A DNA stretch of 64,000 nucleotides from Flavobacterium sp. IB48 (GCF_016405855.1 NZ_JAEFCA010000004.1:96075-160074); one strand, 5' to 3'. Positions 23,450 through 33,116 are shown, counted from the stretch's first letter. Translations and numbers: made by a program. Notes: a model not told the origin generated them from the letters alone.

Positions 23450-24736
23450 TTGAGAGTTTCCATTCATAAAAATATTGCCAATCCAAAACTGTTTAAAGAG
23501 CAGCTTTTAAGTTGGGCGCAGCAATTTCGCGAAGTCGTTTTTTTAGACAGCAATTCTTATCCGCAGCAGTATTCCAATTTTGACTGCATATTGGCAGTAG
23601 ATGCATTTACTTCTTTACAAACAGATTATTACAATGCTTTTGAAGATTTAAAACAATATCAGCAAAATACAAAAGACTGGCTTTTTGGATACCTTTCTTA
23701 TGATTTAAAGAATGATGTCGAAAAACTTCAATCGAACAATTTTGATGGTTTACATTTTCCTGATTTGTTTTTCTTTCAGCCTAAAAAGATTTTTATTCTG
23801 AGAGGAAATGAACTTGAAATACAATATTTAATGTTTTGCGATGACGAACTTGAAGAGGATTTTAATGAAATAGTCGAAAGTCGAAAGTCGAAAGTTGAAA
23901 GTAAAGAAAAGCTAAATATTCACCAACGCATTTCTAAAGAATTATATGTTCAGAAAGTGAATAAAATGCTGGAACATATACATATTGGAGATATGTATGA
24001 AGCGAATTTCTGTATGGAATTTTATGCCGAAAATGCAGTTATTAATCCGTTAGAAAAATTTCAGAAGCTTAATGAGATTTCGCAACCGCCTTTTTCGGTT
24101 TTCTTTAAAAACTATAAAAACTATCTGCTTTCTGCATCGCCAGAACGCTATTTAAAAAAAGAAGGAGATAAGATCATTTCTCAGCCAATAAAAGGAACTT
24201 CTAAACGTTTTTCTGATCCAATTGAAGATGAAAAGTCGAAAAATATTTTAGTTTCAGATGCCAAAGAACGAGCAGAAAATATCATGATAACTGATTTGGT
24301 TCGAAATGATTTATCGCATACAGCACAAAAAGGTTCGGTTGTGGTTGAAGAACTCTGCGGAATCTATTCTTTTCTGCAAGTGCACCAAATGATTTCTACA
24401 ATTACTTCAAGATTAGATTCGCAATATTCTCCGGTAGACGTTTTAAAAACAACCTTTCCGATGGGAAGTATGACAGGTGCGCCAAAGATTTCTGTAATGG
24501 AAATTGTGGAGAATCTAGAAGAAACCAAAAGAGGATTATACAGTGGCGCAGTTGGCTATTTTACACCTGTTGGCGATTTTGATTTTAATGTTGTAATCAG
24601 AAGTATTTTATACAATCAAGAAAATAAATATGTTTCATTTTCGGTTGGAAGCGCCATAACATCGCTTTCAGTTCCAGAAAAAGAATACGAAGAATGTTTG
24701 CTAAAGGCAAAAGCAATGCACGAAGTTTTGCAGTAA
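23450..24736 (+). CDS. pabB: Aminodeoxychorismate synthase component I
   Basis: The protein is 428 aa, chorismate-binding enzyme family. It aminates chorismate to 4-amino-4-deoxychorismate for folate synthesis. Signatures are the anthranilate synthase-like N-terminal domain, KVNKMLEHIHIGDMYEANFC, SASPERYL, QPIKGTSKR, and the C-terminal GSMTGAPKISVMEIVENLE. The KGT(S)KR-type motif, with lysine rather than alanine before G-T, favours PabB over TrpE. The start is TTG; no ATG is available upstream. No pabA or pabC gene is adjacent. tilS follows 228 bases later, after a repeat. Confidence 0.88.
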   Translation: MRVSIHKNIANPKLFKEQLLSWAQQFREVVFLDSNSYPQQYSNFDCILAVDAFTSLQTDYYNAFEDLKQYQQNTKDWLFGYLSYDLKNDVEKLQSNNFDGLHFPDLFFFQPKKIFILRGNELEIQYLMFCDDELEEDFNEIVESRKSKVESKEKLNIHQRISKELYVQKVNKMLEHIHIGDMYEANFCMEFYAENAVINPLEKFQKLNEISQPPFSVFFKNYKNYLLSASPERYLKKEGDKIISQPIKGTSKRFSDPIEDEKSKNILVSDAKERAENIMITDLVRNDLSHTAQKGSVVVEELCGIYSFLQVHQMISTITSRLDSQYSPVDVLKTTFPMGSMTGAPKISVMEIVENLEETKRGLYSGAVGYFTPVGDFDFNVVIRSILYNQENKYVSFSVGSAITSLSVPEKEYEECLLKAKAMHEVLQ

Positions 24737-24786
24737 TTTTTATTCGCCACCAATTGCACAAATTTGCACGAATTATTTTTTTTTTT

Positions 24787-24847
24787 GCCACAGATTAAAA
24801 AGATTCGCACAGATTTTTTAATCATTTTAATCCTTTTAATCTGTGGC
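24787..24847. repeat. Palindromic repeat of the GCCACAGATTA family
   Basis: GCCACAGATTAAAA (24787-24800) and TTTTAATCTGTGGC (24834-24847) are exact inverse arms, extending five bases further with one mismatch. The centre carries CGCACAGATTTTTT. The element lies in the pabB-tilS gap, and fragments of another family (GGAATTCGTGGAATTCGTAG, 24880-24899) follow. It is responsible for a false 67-codon upstream extension of tilS. Confidence 0.85.
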
Positions 24848-24964
24848 TATTTTATAGAATTTAGCAAAAAAAAATTTGTGGAATTCGTGGAATTCGTAGC
24901 AAAAATATATTCGCTTAACATTTCGTTTAAAAATAGATCGAATTTAATTTTTTACTTTTATCAG

Positions 24965-26275
24965 ATGTTTTCAAAATTTCAAAATCATATCGTTTCAAGG
25001 TTTCCCTTTTTAGCACAGAAAAAGCTTTTTTTGGCTGTGAGTGGCGGGTTAGACAGTATGGTTTTATTACATTTATTAAGTAAAATGCCTTTTGAGATTG
25101 CTGTTTTACATTGCAATTTTCAACTTCGCGGATTGGAAAGTTTTGGAGATCAGGAATTTATTCAAAACTATTGCGATCAGAATAATATCTCGATTTTTAC
25201 CACTCATTTTGATACTGAAGCTTTTGCGAAAGATTATAAATTATCAACTCAAGTTGCTGCAAGAGAACTTCGCTACAGTTGGTTTTATGAACTTTTGGAA
25301 AAAGAAAACTTCGATTATATTCTCACAGCACATCATGCCGATGATAATTTGGAAACTTTTATTATCAATTTAACTCGCGGAACAGGATTAGAGGGTTTAA
25401 CTGGAATTCCAGAACAAAACGATAAAATTATTCGTCCGCTTCTGCCTTTTTCTAGAGAAGAAATTTTGAAATATGCAGAAGAGAATAAGATAGAATGGCG
25501 TGAAGACAGCAGTAATGCTTCTACTAAATATTTGCGAAATAAAATCCGTCATAATTTGGTTCCGATTTTAAAAGAAATTAATCCTAATTTCTTAGATGCT
25601 TTTCAAAAGACACAGTCATTTCTTCAAGAGTCAAAAGAAATGGTTGAAGACGCGTCGATTATGATTTATCAGCAGGTTGCAAAAGAAGCAGGTGATGACA
25701 TTCATTTCGATTTAAATCAGCTAAAAAAACTTCCGAATTATAAATCGTATTTGTATCAATGGCTTAATGAATTTGGTTTTACAGCATGGAATGATATTTA
25801 TGATTTAGTTGAAGGACAATCAGGAAAACAAGTTCTTTCGGAGGAATTTAGATTGCTAAAAAATAGAGAAACGCTCATCTTAAGTCCATTTTCTGAAATG
25901 CCAGAAGAAAGCGAATATGAAATTGGCGAAAACGAGACAGAAGTTAATTTTCCCTTAAAAATGAGTCTTTGTAACGTTGGTCACACAACATTCGGTTCAA
26001 ATAAGGTTATATTTGTCGATTCCGATAAAATCCGCTTTCCTTTGATTTTACGTAAATGGAAAGAAGGAGATGTTTTTCAGCCTTTTGGAATGAGAGGAAA
26101 ATCTAAAAAAGTTAGCAAGCTTTTTAAAGACGAAAAATTATCATTAATTGAAAAAGAAAAAACTTGGATTTTATGTTCTGAAAATGAAATCGTTTGGGTT
26201 GTTGGAATAAGACAGGACGAACGTTTTAAAATAGAGAAAACCACAAATCAAATACTAAAAATAGAATTACAATAA
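24965..26275 (+). CDS. tilS: tRNA(Ile)-lysidine synthetase
   Basis: The protein is 436 aa from the ATG at 24965. TilS attaches lysine to C34 of tRNA-Ile(CAU), changing it from reading AUG to AUA; it is essential. The PP-loop motif LAVSGGLDSMVLL is near residue 25 and the downstream HHADDNLET is at about 120. NLTRGTGLEGLTGIP and RPLLPFSREEI are further family blocks, and the C-terminal domain has RKWKEGDVFQPFGM...KKVSKLFKDEK. I chose this start because the reading frame upstream runs through a dispersed repeat and the family begins here (MFSKFQNHI). The stop codon overlaps the dsbD start by one base (TAATG). Confidence 0.95.
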   Translation: MFSKFQNHIVSRFPFLAQKKLFLAVSGGLDSMVLLHLLSKMPFEIAVLHCNFQLRGLESFGDQEFIQNYCDQNNISIFTTHFDTEAFAKDYKLSTQVAARELRYSWFYELLEKENFDYILTAHHADDNLETFIINLTRGTGLEGLTGIPEQNDKIIRPLLPFSREEILKYAEENKIEWREDSSNASTKYLRNKIRHNLVPILKEINPNFLDAFQKTQSFLQESKEMVEDASIMIYQQVAKEAGDDIHFDLNQLKKLPNYKSYLYQWLNEFGFTAWNDIYDLVEGQSGKQVLSEEFRLLKNRETLILSPFSEMPEESEYEIGENETEVNFPLKMSLCNVGHTTFGSNKVIFVDSDKIRFPLILRKWKEGDVFQPFGMRGKSKKVSKLFKDEKLSLIEKEKTWILCSENEIVWVVGIRQDERFKIEKTTNQILKIELQ

Positions 26276-28356
26276 TGAACTTTACTCAAAATCTTCAGAC
26301 AAATTTGTCAAAAAATATTTGGACTAAAACCATTTTACTGTTCGTGTTTTTCTTTGCTTTTGCAAAAGGTAATGCACAAATATTAGAACCCGTAAAATGG
26401 ACTTCTAAAATTGAGAAAAAAGGAAACAATGCAGTTTTAATTTTTGATGGAACAATCGAAAAAGACTGGCATATGTATTCGCAATTTACTCCAGACGGCG
26501 GACCTTTGGCATTAGAAATAACTTTTAAAAATCAAAAAGGAAATTACGAACTAGTTGGAAAAGCTAAAGAAGGTAAAACCAGAACAGCTTACAATGATGT
26601 TTTTGGTGTAGATGAAACTTTCTTTGAAGGGAAAGCACACATTGAGCAAGAAATAAAAATTATAAATCCGAACTTAAAAACGGTTGATGTAGATTTTGAT
26701 TTTCAGGTTTGTAAAGAAGTATGCATCAATTCGAACAAGAAATTCTCGATTGCAGTGCCTTCGACTTTTAAAATAGATGAAATGCCAGTTGTAACTGAAG
26801 CTAAAGCTGATGAAACCAAAGTGGTTGGATTGGCTGTTGATACTGTTAAAAAAGAAGAAGCAGTCCAGCCAAAAGTTGAAAAGACAGCAGAAGCTGCTGA
26901 AGAAGAAACTCCTGCGCCAGCGCCAGCAAGAAGTTTGTTTTCAATCTTTTTCATTGCTTTTTTATCAGGATTTGCAGCATTGCTGACTCCTTGCGTTTTC
27001 CCGATGATCCCGATGACAGTGAGTTTCTTTACTAAACAAAGTAAAAGCCGTGCAAAAGGAATTAGAAATGCGATTATCTACGGATTTTCTATTATTGCTA
27101 TTTATGTAATTTTAGGTCTTATTGTAACTAAAATATTTGGTGCAGATGCCTTAAACGCTTTGTCTACAGATGTTTGGTTTAACTTGATTTTCTTCGTTAT
27201 CTTAATTATTTTTGCTACTTCATTTTTGGGAGCTTTCGAAATCATGCTTCCTAATTCATGGGCAAACAAAGCAGATCAACAAGCTGATAAAGGCGGTTTA
27301 ATCGGAATATTATTTATGGCTCTGGCTTTGGCAATTGTGTCATTCTCTTGTACAGGGCCAATTGTTGGAACTTTATTAGTTGAAGCGGCATCAAACGGAG
27401 GAATTGCTCCAATTGTTGGAATGTTAGGTTTCTCGTTGGCATTAGCACTTCCGTTTATGTTATTTGCCATGTTTCCAGGTTGGTTAAATTCGTTGCCAAA
27501 ATCTGGAGGATGGTTAAATACGGTAAAAGTTGTTTTAGGGTTTTTAGAATTAGCATTAGCATTTAAATTCTTATCAAATGCAGATTTGGTTTTACAATTA
27601 CATTTCTTAGAAAGAGAAGTTTTCATCGCAATCTGGATTGCTATTTTTGGAGCTTTGACCTTATATTTATTCGGAAAAATTACATTGCCTCATGATAGTC
27701 CAACACACCATATTTCTGTTGGACGATTGTATTTAGGATTACTAACTTTAGTATTTACAATGTATTTAATTCCTGGACTTTGGGGAGCACCTTTAAAGTT
27801 AATTAGTGCATTCCCGCCTCCTCCGCAATATAGTGAAAGTCCGTTTGGAGTTGGAGGATCAGGAAATGGAGCAGTTTCTTCAGAAGCAGGGAAAGGTTTG
27901 CCTGAAGGAGCAGAATTAGGTCCGCACGGAATTATGGTTTTTCACGATTACGAAGATGGTTTAGCTTATGCAAAGCAAATCAACAAACCAATCATGCTAG
28001 ATTTTACAGGCTATGCTTGTGTAAACTGCAGAAAAATGGAAAATAACGTTTGGTCTGAACCTGCAATTTTACCAATTCTAAAAAATGATGTGGTTTTAAT
28101 TTCTCTTTATGTTGATGATAAACGTGAATTGCCAAAAGAAGAGCAATTTACAACTGCCGCTGGAGATAAAATTATTACAGTTGGAGATAAATGGACAGAT
28201 TTTATGATCTCAAAATATAAAACCAATACACAGCCTTTATATGTTATTACAGATTTGGAAGGAAAAAATATGAATGCTTCTAAACCGACAATTAGCTACG
28301 TAAACGCTGATGAATATTTAGAATGGCTAAAAGAAGGAATTGCTAATTTTAAATAA
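26275..28356 (+). CDS. dsbD: Thiol:disulfide interchange protein DsbD
   Basis: The protein is 693 aa and carries electrons from cytoplasmic thioredoxin across the inner membrane to periplasmic thiol proteins. A signal sequence (about residues 15-35) precedes an N-terminal DsbD-alpha-like domain with FQVCKEVC at about 145. An Ala/Pro/Glu-rich linker (about 200-220) leads to eight membrane helices (about 225-525), with LTPCVFPMIPMTVSFF and SFSCTGPIVGT supplying the membrane cysteines. The C-terminal thioredoxin domain has CVNCRKM (near 583), preceded by DFTGYA. Its start overlaps tilS by one base and its stop overlaps the next small gene by one base, so the three are translationally coupled. 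Confidence 0.94.
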   Translation: MNFTQNLQTNLSKNIWTKTILLFVFFFAFAKGNAQILEPVKWTSKIEKKGNNAVLIFDGTIEKDWHMYSQFTPDGGPLALEITFKNQKGNYELVGKAKEGKTRTAYNDVFGVDETFFEGKAHIEQEIKIINPNLKTVDVDFDFQVCKEVCINSNKKFSIAVPSTFKIDEMPVVTEAKADETKVVGLAVDTVKKEEAVQPKVEKTAEAAEEETPAPAPARSLFSIFFIAFLSGFAALLTPCVFPMIPMTVSFFTKQSKSRAKGIRNAIIYGFSIIAIYVILGLIVTKIFGADALNALSTDVWFNLIFFVILIIFATSFLGAFEIMLPNSWANKADQQADKGGLIGILFMALALAIVSFSCTGPIVGTLLVEAASNGGIAPIVGMLGFSLALALPFMLFAMFPGWLNSLPKSGGWLNTVKVVLGFLELALAFKFLSNADLVLQLHFLEREVFIAIWIAIFGALTLYLFGKITLPHDSPTHHISVGRLYLGLLTLVFTMYLIPGLWGAPLKLISAFPPPPQYSESPFGVGGSGNGAVSSEAGKGLPEGAELGPHGIMVFHDYEDGLAYAKQINKPIMLDFTGYACVNCRKMENNVWSEPAILPILKNDVVLISLYVDDKRELPKEEQFTTAAGDKIITVGDKWTDFMISKYKTNTQPLYVITDLEGKNMNASKPTISYVNADEYLEWLKEGIANFK

Positions 28357-28580
28357 TGAAGTTTTCTATTTTTTTAGATTTAATAATAAGTGGAGCATTT
28401 GGGTTAGTTGCGTTTTTATGGTATTTAGCTAGTAAAGATAATGTAAAGACACGTCGAGAAAAAGGAGATGATGAATCGATTACAAAGTCTGAGATTTTTA
28501 GATCTTGGTTAATAATTATCTTTTTGTGCATATTATGTCTCGTTTATTTTTTCTCGTTCATTGGCTCTCTTTCGTTTTAA
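28356..28580 (+). CDS. Small two-helix membrane protein (74 aa)
   Basis: I do not recognise this family. It has two hydrophobic segments (about residues 5-24 and 49-70) around a charged loop (KDNVKTRREKGDDESITKS). Its ATG overlaps the dsbD stop codon (TAATG), the same coupling seen between tilS and dsbD, and a terminator follows at 28634-28669. Together these make it a genuine last gene of the operon. A role beside DsbD in the membrane is possible but not shown by any motif. Confidence 0.7.
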   Translation: MKFSIFLDLIISGAFGLVAFLWYLASKDNVKTRREKGDDESITKSEIFRSWLIIIFLCILCLVYFFSFIGSLSF

Positions 28581-28633
28581 TCAAAAAAAAGTAATATATA
28601 AAAATAAAAAGGTTTGATTTTAATTCAAAAAGC

Positions 28634-28669
28634 AAAAAGCACTCTAAGTCAAATTTAGAGTGCTTTTTT
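28634..28669. terminator. Bidirectional terminator between the dsbD operon and amt
   Basis: GCACTCTAA (28639-28647) and TTAGAGTGC (28655-28663) are exact inverse arms with A- and T-runs outside. It serves both convergent units. Confidence 0.9.
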
Positions 28670-28703
28670 ATTTATCAAGTAATGTGAGAAAGGGAATTTG
28701 TTT

Positions 28704-30020
28704 TTATAAGAATTCTCCGTGTTGAGAGATGTCTAATCCTAGTTCTTCTTTTTCTTCAGTAACTCTTAGAGGAGTAATTTTGTTTACAATGAAGAATAAA
28801 GCGTAAGAAGCTACAAAGGCAAAGATTGAAACAATCACTAAAGCAGTTAATTGGTTAATGAACAATGTTGGAGTTCCGAAGATTAAACCTTGATTATCTC
28901 CAACTGCAGGATTAACTGCTTTTGAAGCGAAAACTCCAGTTAAAAGCATACCTACCATACCGCCAACACCGTGACAAGCAAATACATCAAGAGCATCATC
29001 GATTTTTCCTTTAGGGAATTTGCTTACTACAATATTACTTACAATTGCAGAGAATAAACCAATGAAGATTGCGTGAGGAATACTTACGAAACCAGCAGCA
29101 GGTGTAATAGCAACAAGACCAACAACAGCTCCGATACAAGCTCCTAGAGCAGATAATTTATGTCCTAAAATTTTATCAAGGAAAACCCAAGCCATAGCAG
29201 CGGCAGCGGCAGCAACAGTTGTTGTTCCTAAAGCTTGAGCAGCAAGACCATTTGCTCCTAAAGCAGATCCAGCGTTAAAGCCAAACCATCCGAACCAAAG
29301 TAAACCTGTTCCTAATAATACATAAGTAATTCTAGCAGGATTAACTTTTTGAACTTTTCTTTTTCCTAAGAACATAGCTCCAGCCAAAGCAGCCCATCCA
29401 GCGCTCATATGCACTACTGTTCCTCCGGCGAAGTCCAGAACTCCCATTTTGAAGAAAACTCCATCAGGGTGCCATGTCATATGAGCAAGAGGAGCATATA
29501 TTAAAATAATGAATAAAACCATGAATAACAGATAAGCCCAGAAACGAATACGTTCTGCAAAAGCACCTGTAATTAATGCAGGAGTAATGATGGCGAATTT
29601 TGCCTGAAATAATGCGAATAAAATAAATGGAATTGTTGGTGCAAGACTCCAAGCTGTGTTAGTTCCAACTCCTGCAAAGAATAAATTCTGAGATGGGTTT
29701 CCTATAATTCCACCAATTGTTGGTCCAAAAGCCAATCCAAAAGCAACAACTGTCCATAGAATAGTAACAATTACCATTGCCATAAAACTTTGAAGCATAG
29801 TACTAATTACGTTTTTCTTACCTACCATACCTCCGTAGAAAAATCCTAATCCAGGTGTCATTAACAATACAAAAGCAGTTGCAACGATCATCCAGGCAGT
29901 ATCTCCAGTATCAAATTTTACAGCTTCTGCAGGAATTGGGTTGTCTGCAATAATAAAATTTGAAATAAAGGTTAGTACCAAAATCGTGATAAGAATCACA
30001 CTTAAAATAATTTTTCGCAT
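28704..30020 (-). CDS. amt: Ammonium transporter, Amt family
   Basis: The protein is 438 aa with an N-terminal signal-like helix and about 11 membrane helices. Typical blocks are AWMIVATAFVLLMTPGLGFFYGG (TM1, long run near 45-67), the pore histidine region DFAGGTVVHMSAGWAAL, DDALDVFACHGVGGM with the second pore histidine, and the cytoplasmic tail VTEEKEELGLDISQHGE, which in Amt proteins contacts a GlnK-type PII protein. It imports ammonium for glutamine and glutamate synthesis; gltBD is in the same window. No glnK lies next to it. A -7 TAAGTTTG at 30158-30151 is about 130 bases upstream. Confidence 0.95.
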   Translation of the reverse strand: MRKIILSVILITILVLTFISNFIIADNPIPAEAVKFDTGDTAWMIVATAFVLLMTPGLGFFYGGMVGKKNVISTMLQSFMAMVIVTILWTVVAFGLAFGPTIGGIIGNPSQNLFFAGVGTNTAWSLAPTIPFILFALFQAKFAIITPALITGAFAERIRFWAYLLFMVLFIILIYAPLAHMTWHPDGVFFKMGVLDFAGGTVVHMSAGWAALAGAMFLGKRKVQKVNPARITYVLLGTGLLWFGWFGFNAGSALGANGLAAQALGTTTVAAAAAAMAWVFLDKILGHKLSALGACIGAVVGLVAITPAAGFVSIPHAIFIGLFSAIVSNIVVSKFPKGKIDDALDVFACHGVGGMVGMLLTGVFASKAVNPAVGDNQGLIFGTPTLFINQLTALVIVSIFAFVASYALFFIVNKITPLRVTEEKEELGLDISQHGEFL

Positions 30021-30335
30021 AGTTATTTAGTTTTAAATTTTTTATAAAAGTATAAAATCATTTAATACCCCCTAAAAAAATAGGGTTACATGTTTAATTT
30101 TTGTTAAATTTAAAATTTAACCCCTATCATTTTGCGTGAATTTCTTAAAACAAACTTAAAATTTACAATTTGACAACATTTTTTTTTCACTTACCCTCAA
30201 TTTTGATAATTTTTAGGGTAATTGATTGCTATTTTTTGTAGGATAATAGATATTTGTTGTTTAAAAAACGTCTAGAGTTGGTTGTAAAGGATTTTTTTGA
30301 ATCATTTTAACAATTTTGATGATTATAATTTAAGG
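30021..30335. other. 315-bp divergent intergenic region upstream of amt
   Basis: It contains a possible amt -7 element (minus strand 30158-30151, TAAGTTTG) with a TTG 15 bases further upstream, giving a leader of about 125 bases. The leader carries the inverse pair AACCCCTA (30119-30126) and TAGGGTT (30082-30088). I see no classic sigma-54 or NtrC site. The remainder is AT-rich without structure. Confidence 0.5.
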
Positions 30336-31310
30336 ATGAAAAATAGAAGTATTAAGTGGGGAATAGTAGGATTGGGAAATATTGCAAGTCAGTTTGCATC
30401 AGATTTATTATTGATTGAAAATGCTGAACTGACAGCAGTTGCTTCTAGAGATTTTTCTAAAGCAGAGGAATTTGGCGGAAAATTCAATGCATTAAGAATG
30501 TATAATTCTTATGATTTGCTTTTTGAAGATCCAGAAGTTGAGATTGTGTATATCGCAACTCCTCATAATTCGCATGCCGAATTATCCATAAAAGCGTTAG
30601 AGAAAGGAAAACATGTTTTATGCGAAAAGCCAATGGCGCTATCTTACAAAGATGCCGAAAGAATGATTGAAGCTTCCAAAAAGCACAATACGTTTTTTAT
30701 GGAAGCTTTTTGGACTCGATTTATTCCATCAGTTCAAGATGTTTTGCAAAAAATCAATAAAGGAGCAATCGGTAAAGTAAATTATATAAAAGCCGATTTT
30801 GCCTTTCATGGAAGTGAAAAAGAAAACAAAAGACTTTTTGATAAAGAACTAGGCGGAGGAGCTTTATTTGATATTGGCGTTTATCCTTTATTTCTGTCTT
30901 ATATAGTATTAGGAAAACCAAAAGAGATTGTGGCAAAAGCAATCAAACATAAAAATGATATTGATCTGCAAACTTCGATGATTTTGCAATACGAAGCAGC
31001 CCAATCAGTTTTGCATGCTTCAATAGTTTCGGAATCTGATATGAAAGCGGTTATTTCAGGAACAAAAGGTCAAATAGAATTAAACGCTCCGTGGTTTATT
31101 GCCGATGGTTATTCTCTATTTAAAAATGAAGAAAAAGAAGCTACTTTTACTTTATCAACTTTAGGAAAAGGATATTCTCATGAAATTATAGAATGCCAGA
31201 ATTGTATTTTGAATAATGAAATTGAGAGCAAACTTTGGTCACATCAGAATTGTTTGGAGTTGAGTAGTATTGTGGAGGTGATTAAAAATCAAATTATGCT
31301 GCCTTTTTAA
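30336..31310 (+). CDS. Gfo/Idh/MocA-family oxidoreductase (cytoplasmic)
   Basis: The protein is 324 aa from the ATG at 30336, which has an AAGG ribosome-site-like sequence just before it and begins right at the Rossmann domain (KWGIVGLGNIASQFASDL). An upstream TTG at 30297 would add 13 unlikely residues. The dehydrogenase motif YIATPHNSHAELSIKALEKG and HVLCEKPMALS (EKP lysine) is at about 70-100; the C-terminal domain has GGGALFDIGVYPL. It resembles trans-1,2-dihydrobenzene-1,2-diol dehydrogenase or NAD-dependent sugar dehydrogenases. Unlike the gene at 8570-9730 it has no Tat signal. It has no operon partner, and the substrate is unknown. Confidence 0.9.
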   Translation: MKNRSIKWGIVGLGNIASQFASDLLLIENAELTAVASRDFSKAEEFGGKFNALRMYNSYDLLFEDPEVEIVYIATPHNSHAELSIKALEKGKHVLCEKPMALSYKDAERMIEASKKHNTFFMEAFWTRFIPSVQDVLQKINKGAIGKVNYIKADFAFHGSEKENKRLFDKELGGGALFDIGVYPLFLSYIVLGKPKEIVAKAIKHKNDIDLQTSMILQYEAAQSVLHASIVSESDMKAVISGTKGQIELNAPWFIADGYSLFKNEEKEATFTLSTLGKGYSHEIIECQNCILNNEIESKLWSHQNCLELSSIVEVIKNQIMLPF

Positions 31311-31360
31311 TATTAGGGTAGATTTTATTTTTTATATGTTTATAATTAAAACAATAATAA

Positions 31361-31576
31361 ATGAATATTGTAAAAATGGAAGACTTAAACATTGCTGATT
31401 TAAAAGCGGCTTATGATTTTAATGCTATGGAAAGAAAAGATTTAAGAAAATTGCTTAAATCTAATGGCATAAAAGATTTCAATGCTAATGCAGAATATCA
31501 AGATTTAATGGTAATACAAGAAAACTTATATAATGCATTGCAAGATAGAATTAATGCTATTGAAATGACTTGGTAG
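31361..31576 (+). CDS. Small protein of unknown function (71 aa)
   Basis: This is a soluble, helical protein (MNIVKMEDLNIADLKAAYDF, then ERKDLRKLLKSNGI, then MVIQENLYNALQDRINAI). It has no membrane segment or known motif. It follows the oxidoreductase by 50 bases in the same direction, so co-transcription is possible. It could be a shadow, but no other frame competes and the composition looks coding. Confidence 0.5.
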   Translation: MNIVKMEDLNIADLKAAYDFNAMERKDLRKLLKSNGIKDFNANAEYQDLMVIQENLYNALQDRINAIEMTW

Positions 31577-31732
31577 CATATTAGAGATTATTTGTCTAAT
31601 GTTCTTTTAGATAATGTTTTTTATTTGCGATAAGGAGAATTTTTTATGGCATTGAAAAACAGTATTTGTACTTGTTATTAACAGGAATTGCTTTCATAAT
31701 TTTAGCCATCCAAAAACTAAAAATATCTAATT

Positions 31733-32776
31733 ATGAAAAGAATTTTACTCCTACTGTTAATTTTTATGGCTACTCGTGGCTTTACTCAAGTTTTTACAAG
31801 CTCTAAAGAACCTCCAATTGAAATCTTTGTTAATGGTCGATATACATTTAAAAAATATGGACAAATTAAAAACACTTCAAAAGAGGAAGTAATTGATACA
31901 ATTTTCAATTTTGAAATGCAGAAAAATACTTCTGTTGTTATTCAAAGTTTAAATCAAAAAGACAAATATATTTACTTTCGAACTGATCCTGAATCAAGTT
32001 ATGATTTATATGGAATATCAGTAGATAACTTTACAAATTATACGCAACAAAGATATCGAAGATACAAAAGCACAGAAGTAGGTCTTTATACAATTCCATT
32101 TAAGCTTAGAGGTTTTGGGACTGATAATTTTGATTTTGAAACTAACCTTTCACTACTTGCTAATCTTGTAGTTGGTTTTGGTACGAGACAAAGCCAATTA
32201 TCTTGGTTCGATGCATCTGTTGGAATTGGTTTATCTACCATCTCCTTAGATAAAATCAATAGTAACGTAACAGAACCTCGAACAGCATCTGCATTAACAC
32301 TTAGTGCAGGAGGAGTTTTCAAGTTTACATCTCGTGCAAATTTGGGTTTTTTTGTTGGTGGTGATTTTTTAGGAAAGAAAGACCAAAGCGTTAATTGGAA
32401 ATATAATGAGAAACTATGGTTAGGGATTGGTATAAATATTAGTTTTAATAAATTAGAAACAGATAAACCTGCAACGAAGACAACAGATGGTGAATTAAGA
32501 AAATTAGCGAATAGTAATGAAGAAATGAAAAATGCTTTAAAGGCAGACAAAGATAGAGCTGATAAAGTTACAGCAAATGCATTAGCAAAACTTAATACTA
32601 CTGTAAGTTTAGATCCGAATGAAAAAACAAAAGAAACTCAAAGAATTCAAACGCTAAACAAGGAGAAGAAAGACAAAGCTGATGAAAAAATTAAAGAGAT
32701 TGAAAAAGCCAATGAAGTGGTAGAAAAAGAAATCGAAAGGAGAAAAAGATGGTATAAAATTTGGAATTGGTTTTAA
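31733..32776 (+). CDS. Exported protein of unknown function with a charged coiled-coil tail
   Basis: The protein is 347 aa. A signal peptide (MKRILLLLLIFMATRGFTQ) is followed by a beta-rich domain (about residues 20-240). Repeated strand patterns such as IPFKLRGFGTDNFDFETNLSL and LANLVVGFGTRQSQLSWFDASVGIGLS (each read in parts) and GVFKFTSRANLGFFVGGDFLG suggest an outer-membrane beta-barrel. The last 100 residues are a Lys/Glu-rich helix (ADKDRADKVTANALAKL, EKANEVVEKEIERRKR) ending in WYKIWNWF. I do not recognise the family. It is monocistronic with its own terminator. Confidence 0.65.
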   Translation: MKRILLLLLIFMATRGFTQVFTSSKEPPIEIFVNGRYTFKKYGQIKNTSKEEVIDTIFNFEMQKNTSVVIQSLNQKDKYIYFRTDPESSYDLYGISVDNFTNYTQQRYRRYKSTEVGLYTIPFKLRGFGTDNFDFETNLSLLANLVVGFGTRQSQLSWFDASVGIGLSTISLDKINSNVTEPRTASALTLSAGGVFKFTSRANLGFFVGGDFLGKKDQSVNWKYNEKLWLGIGINISFNKLETDKPATKTTDGELRKLANSNEEMKNALKADKDRADKVTANALAKLNTTVSLDPNEKTKETQRIQTLNKEKKDKADEKIKEIEKANEVVEKEIERRKRWYKIWNWF

Positions 32777-33116
32777 ATTATTGAAAAAAGAGGTTATTTA
32801 GACCTCTTTTTTTTTCATCCGATAAATATTTTTTGTGCCTTTACAGGTGAAAAAAAATCAGATATCAGTCTTCCTAAATAAAACTTATGTCAAAGTAAAA
32901 AAAGCAAATTTTGCTACAAATCATTACGGCATTATATAAATGATTTTCTTTTCAACAGGTAATTCTTGTAGCTAATTTATTTGAATCTCATAATTGAGTA
33001 TGAAAAAAATTAGCAGATGAAAGAAAGTTATGAATTTAAAGTAGTAAAATATTTACATTTTATATTTTTTACTCGCATTTAATTAAATACTTTTACTTTT
33101 TTATAAGAATTTATTT
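32777..33116. other. 340-bp intergenic region
   Basis: It contains the terminator at 32784-32815. The other 300 bases before comM are AT-rich; I find no convincing promoter match, open frame or repeat. Confidence 0.6.
32784..32815 (+). terminator. Rho-independent terminator
   Basis: AGAGGT (32789-32794) and ACCTCT (32802-32807) with a seven-base loop and a long T-run, eight bases after the stop of the exported protein gene. Confidence 0.85.

Noticed and set aside
30021..30335. Sigma-54 promoter for amt
   Set aside because: No GG-N10-GC type sequence is found; a Bacteroidota -7 box is present instead.
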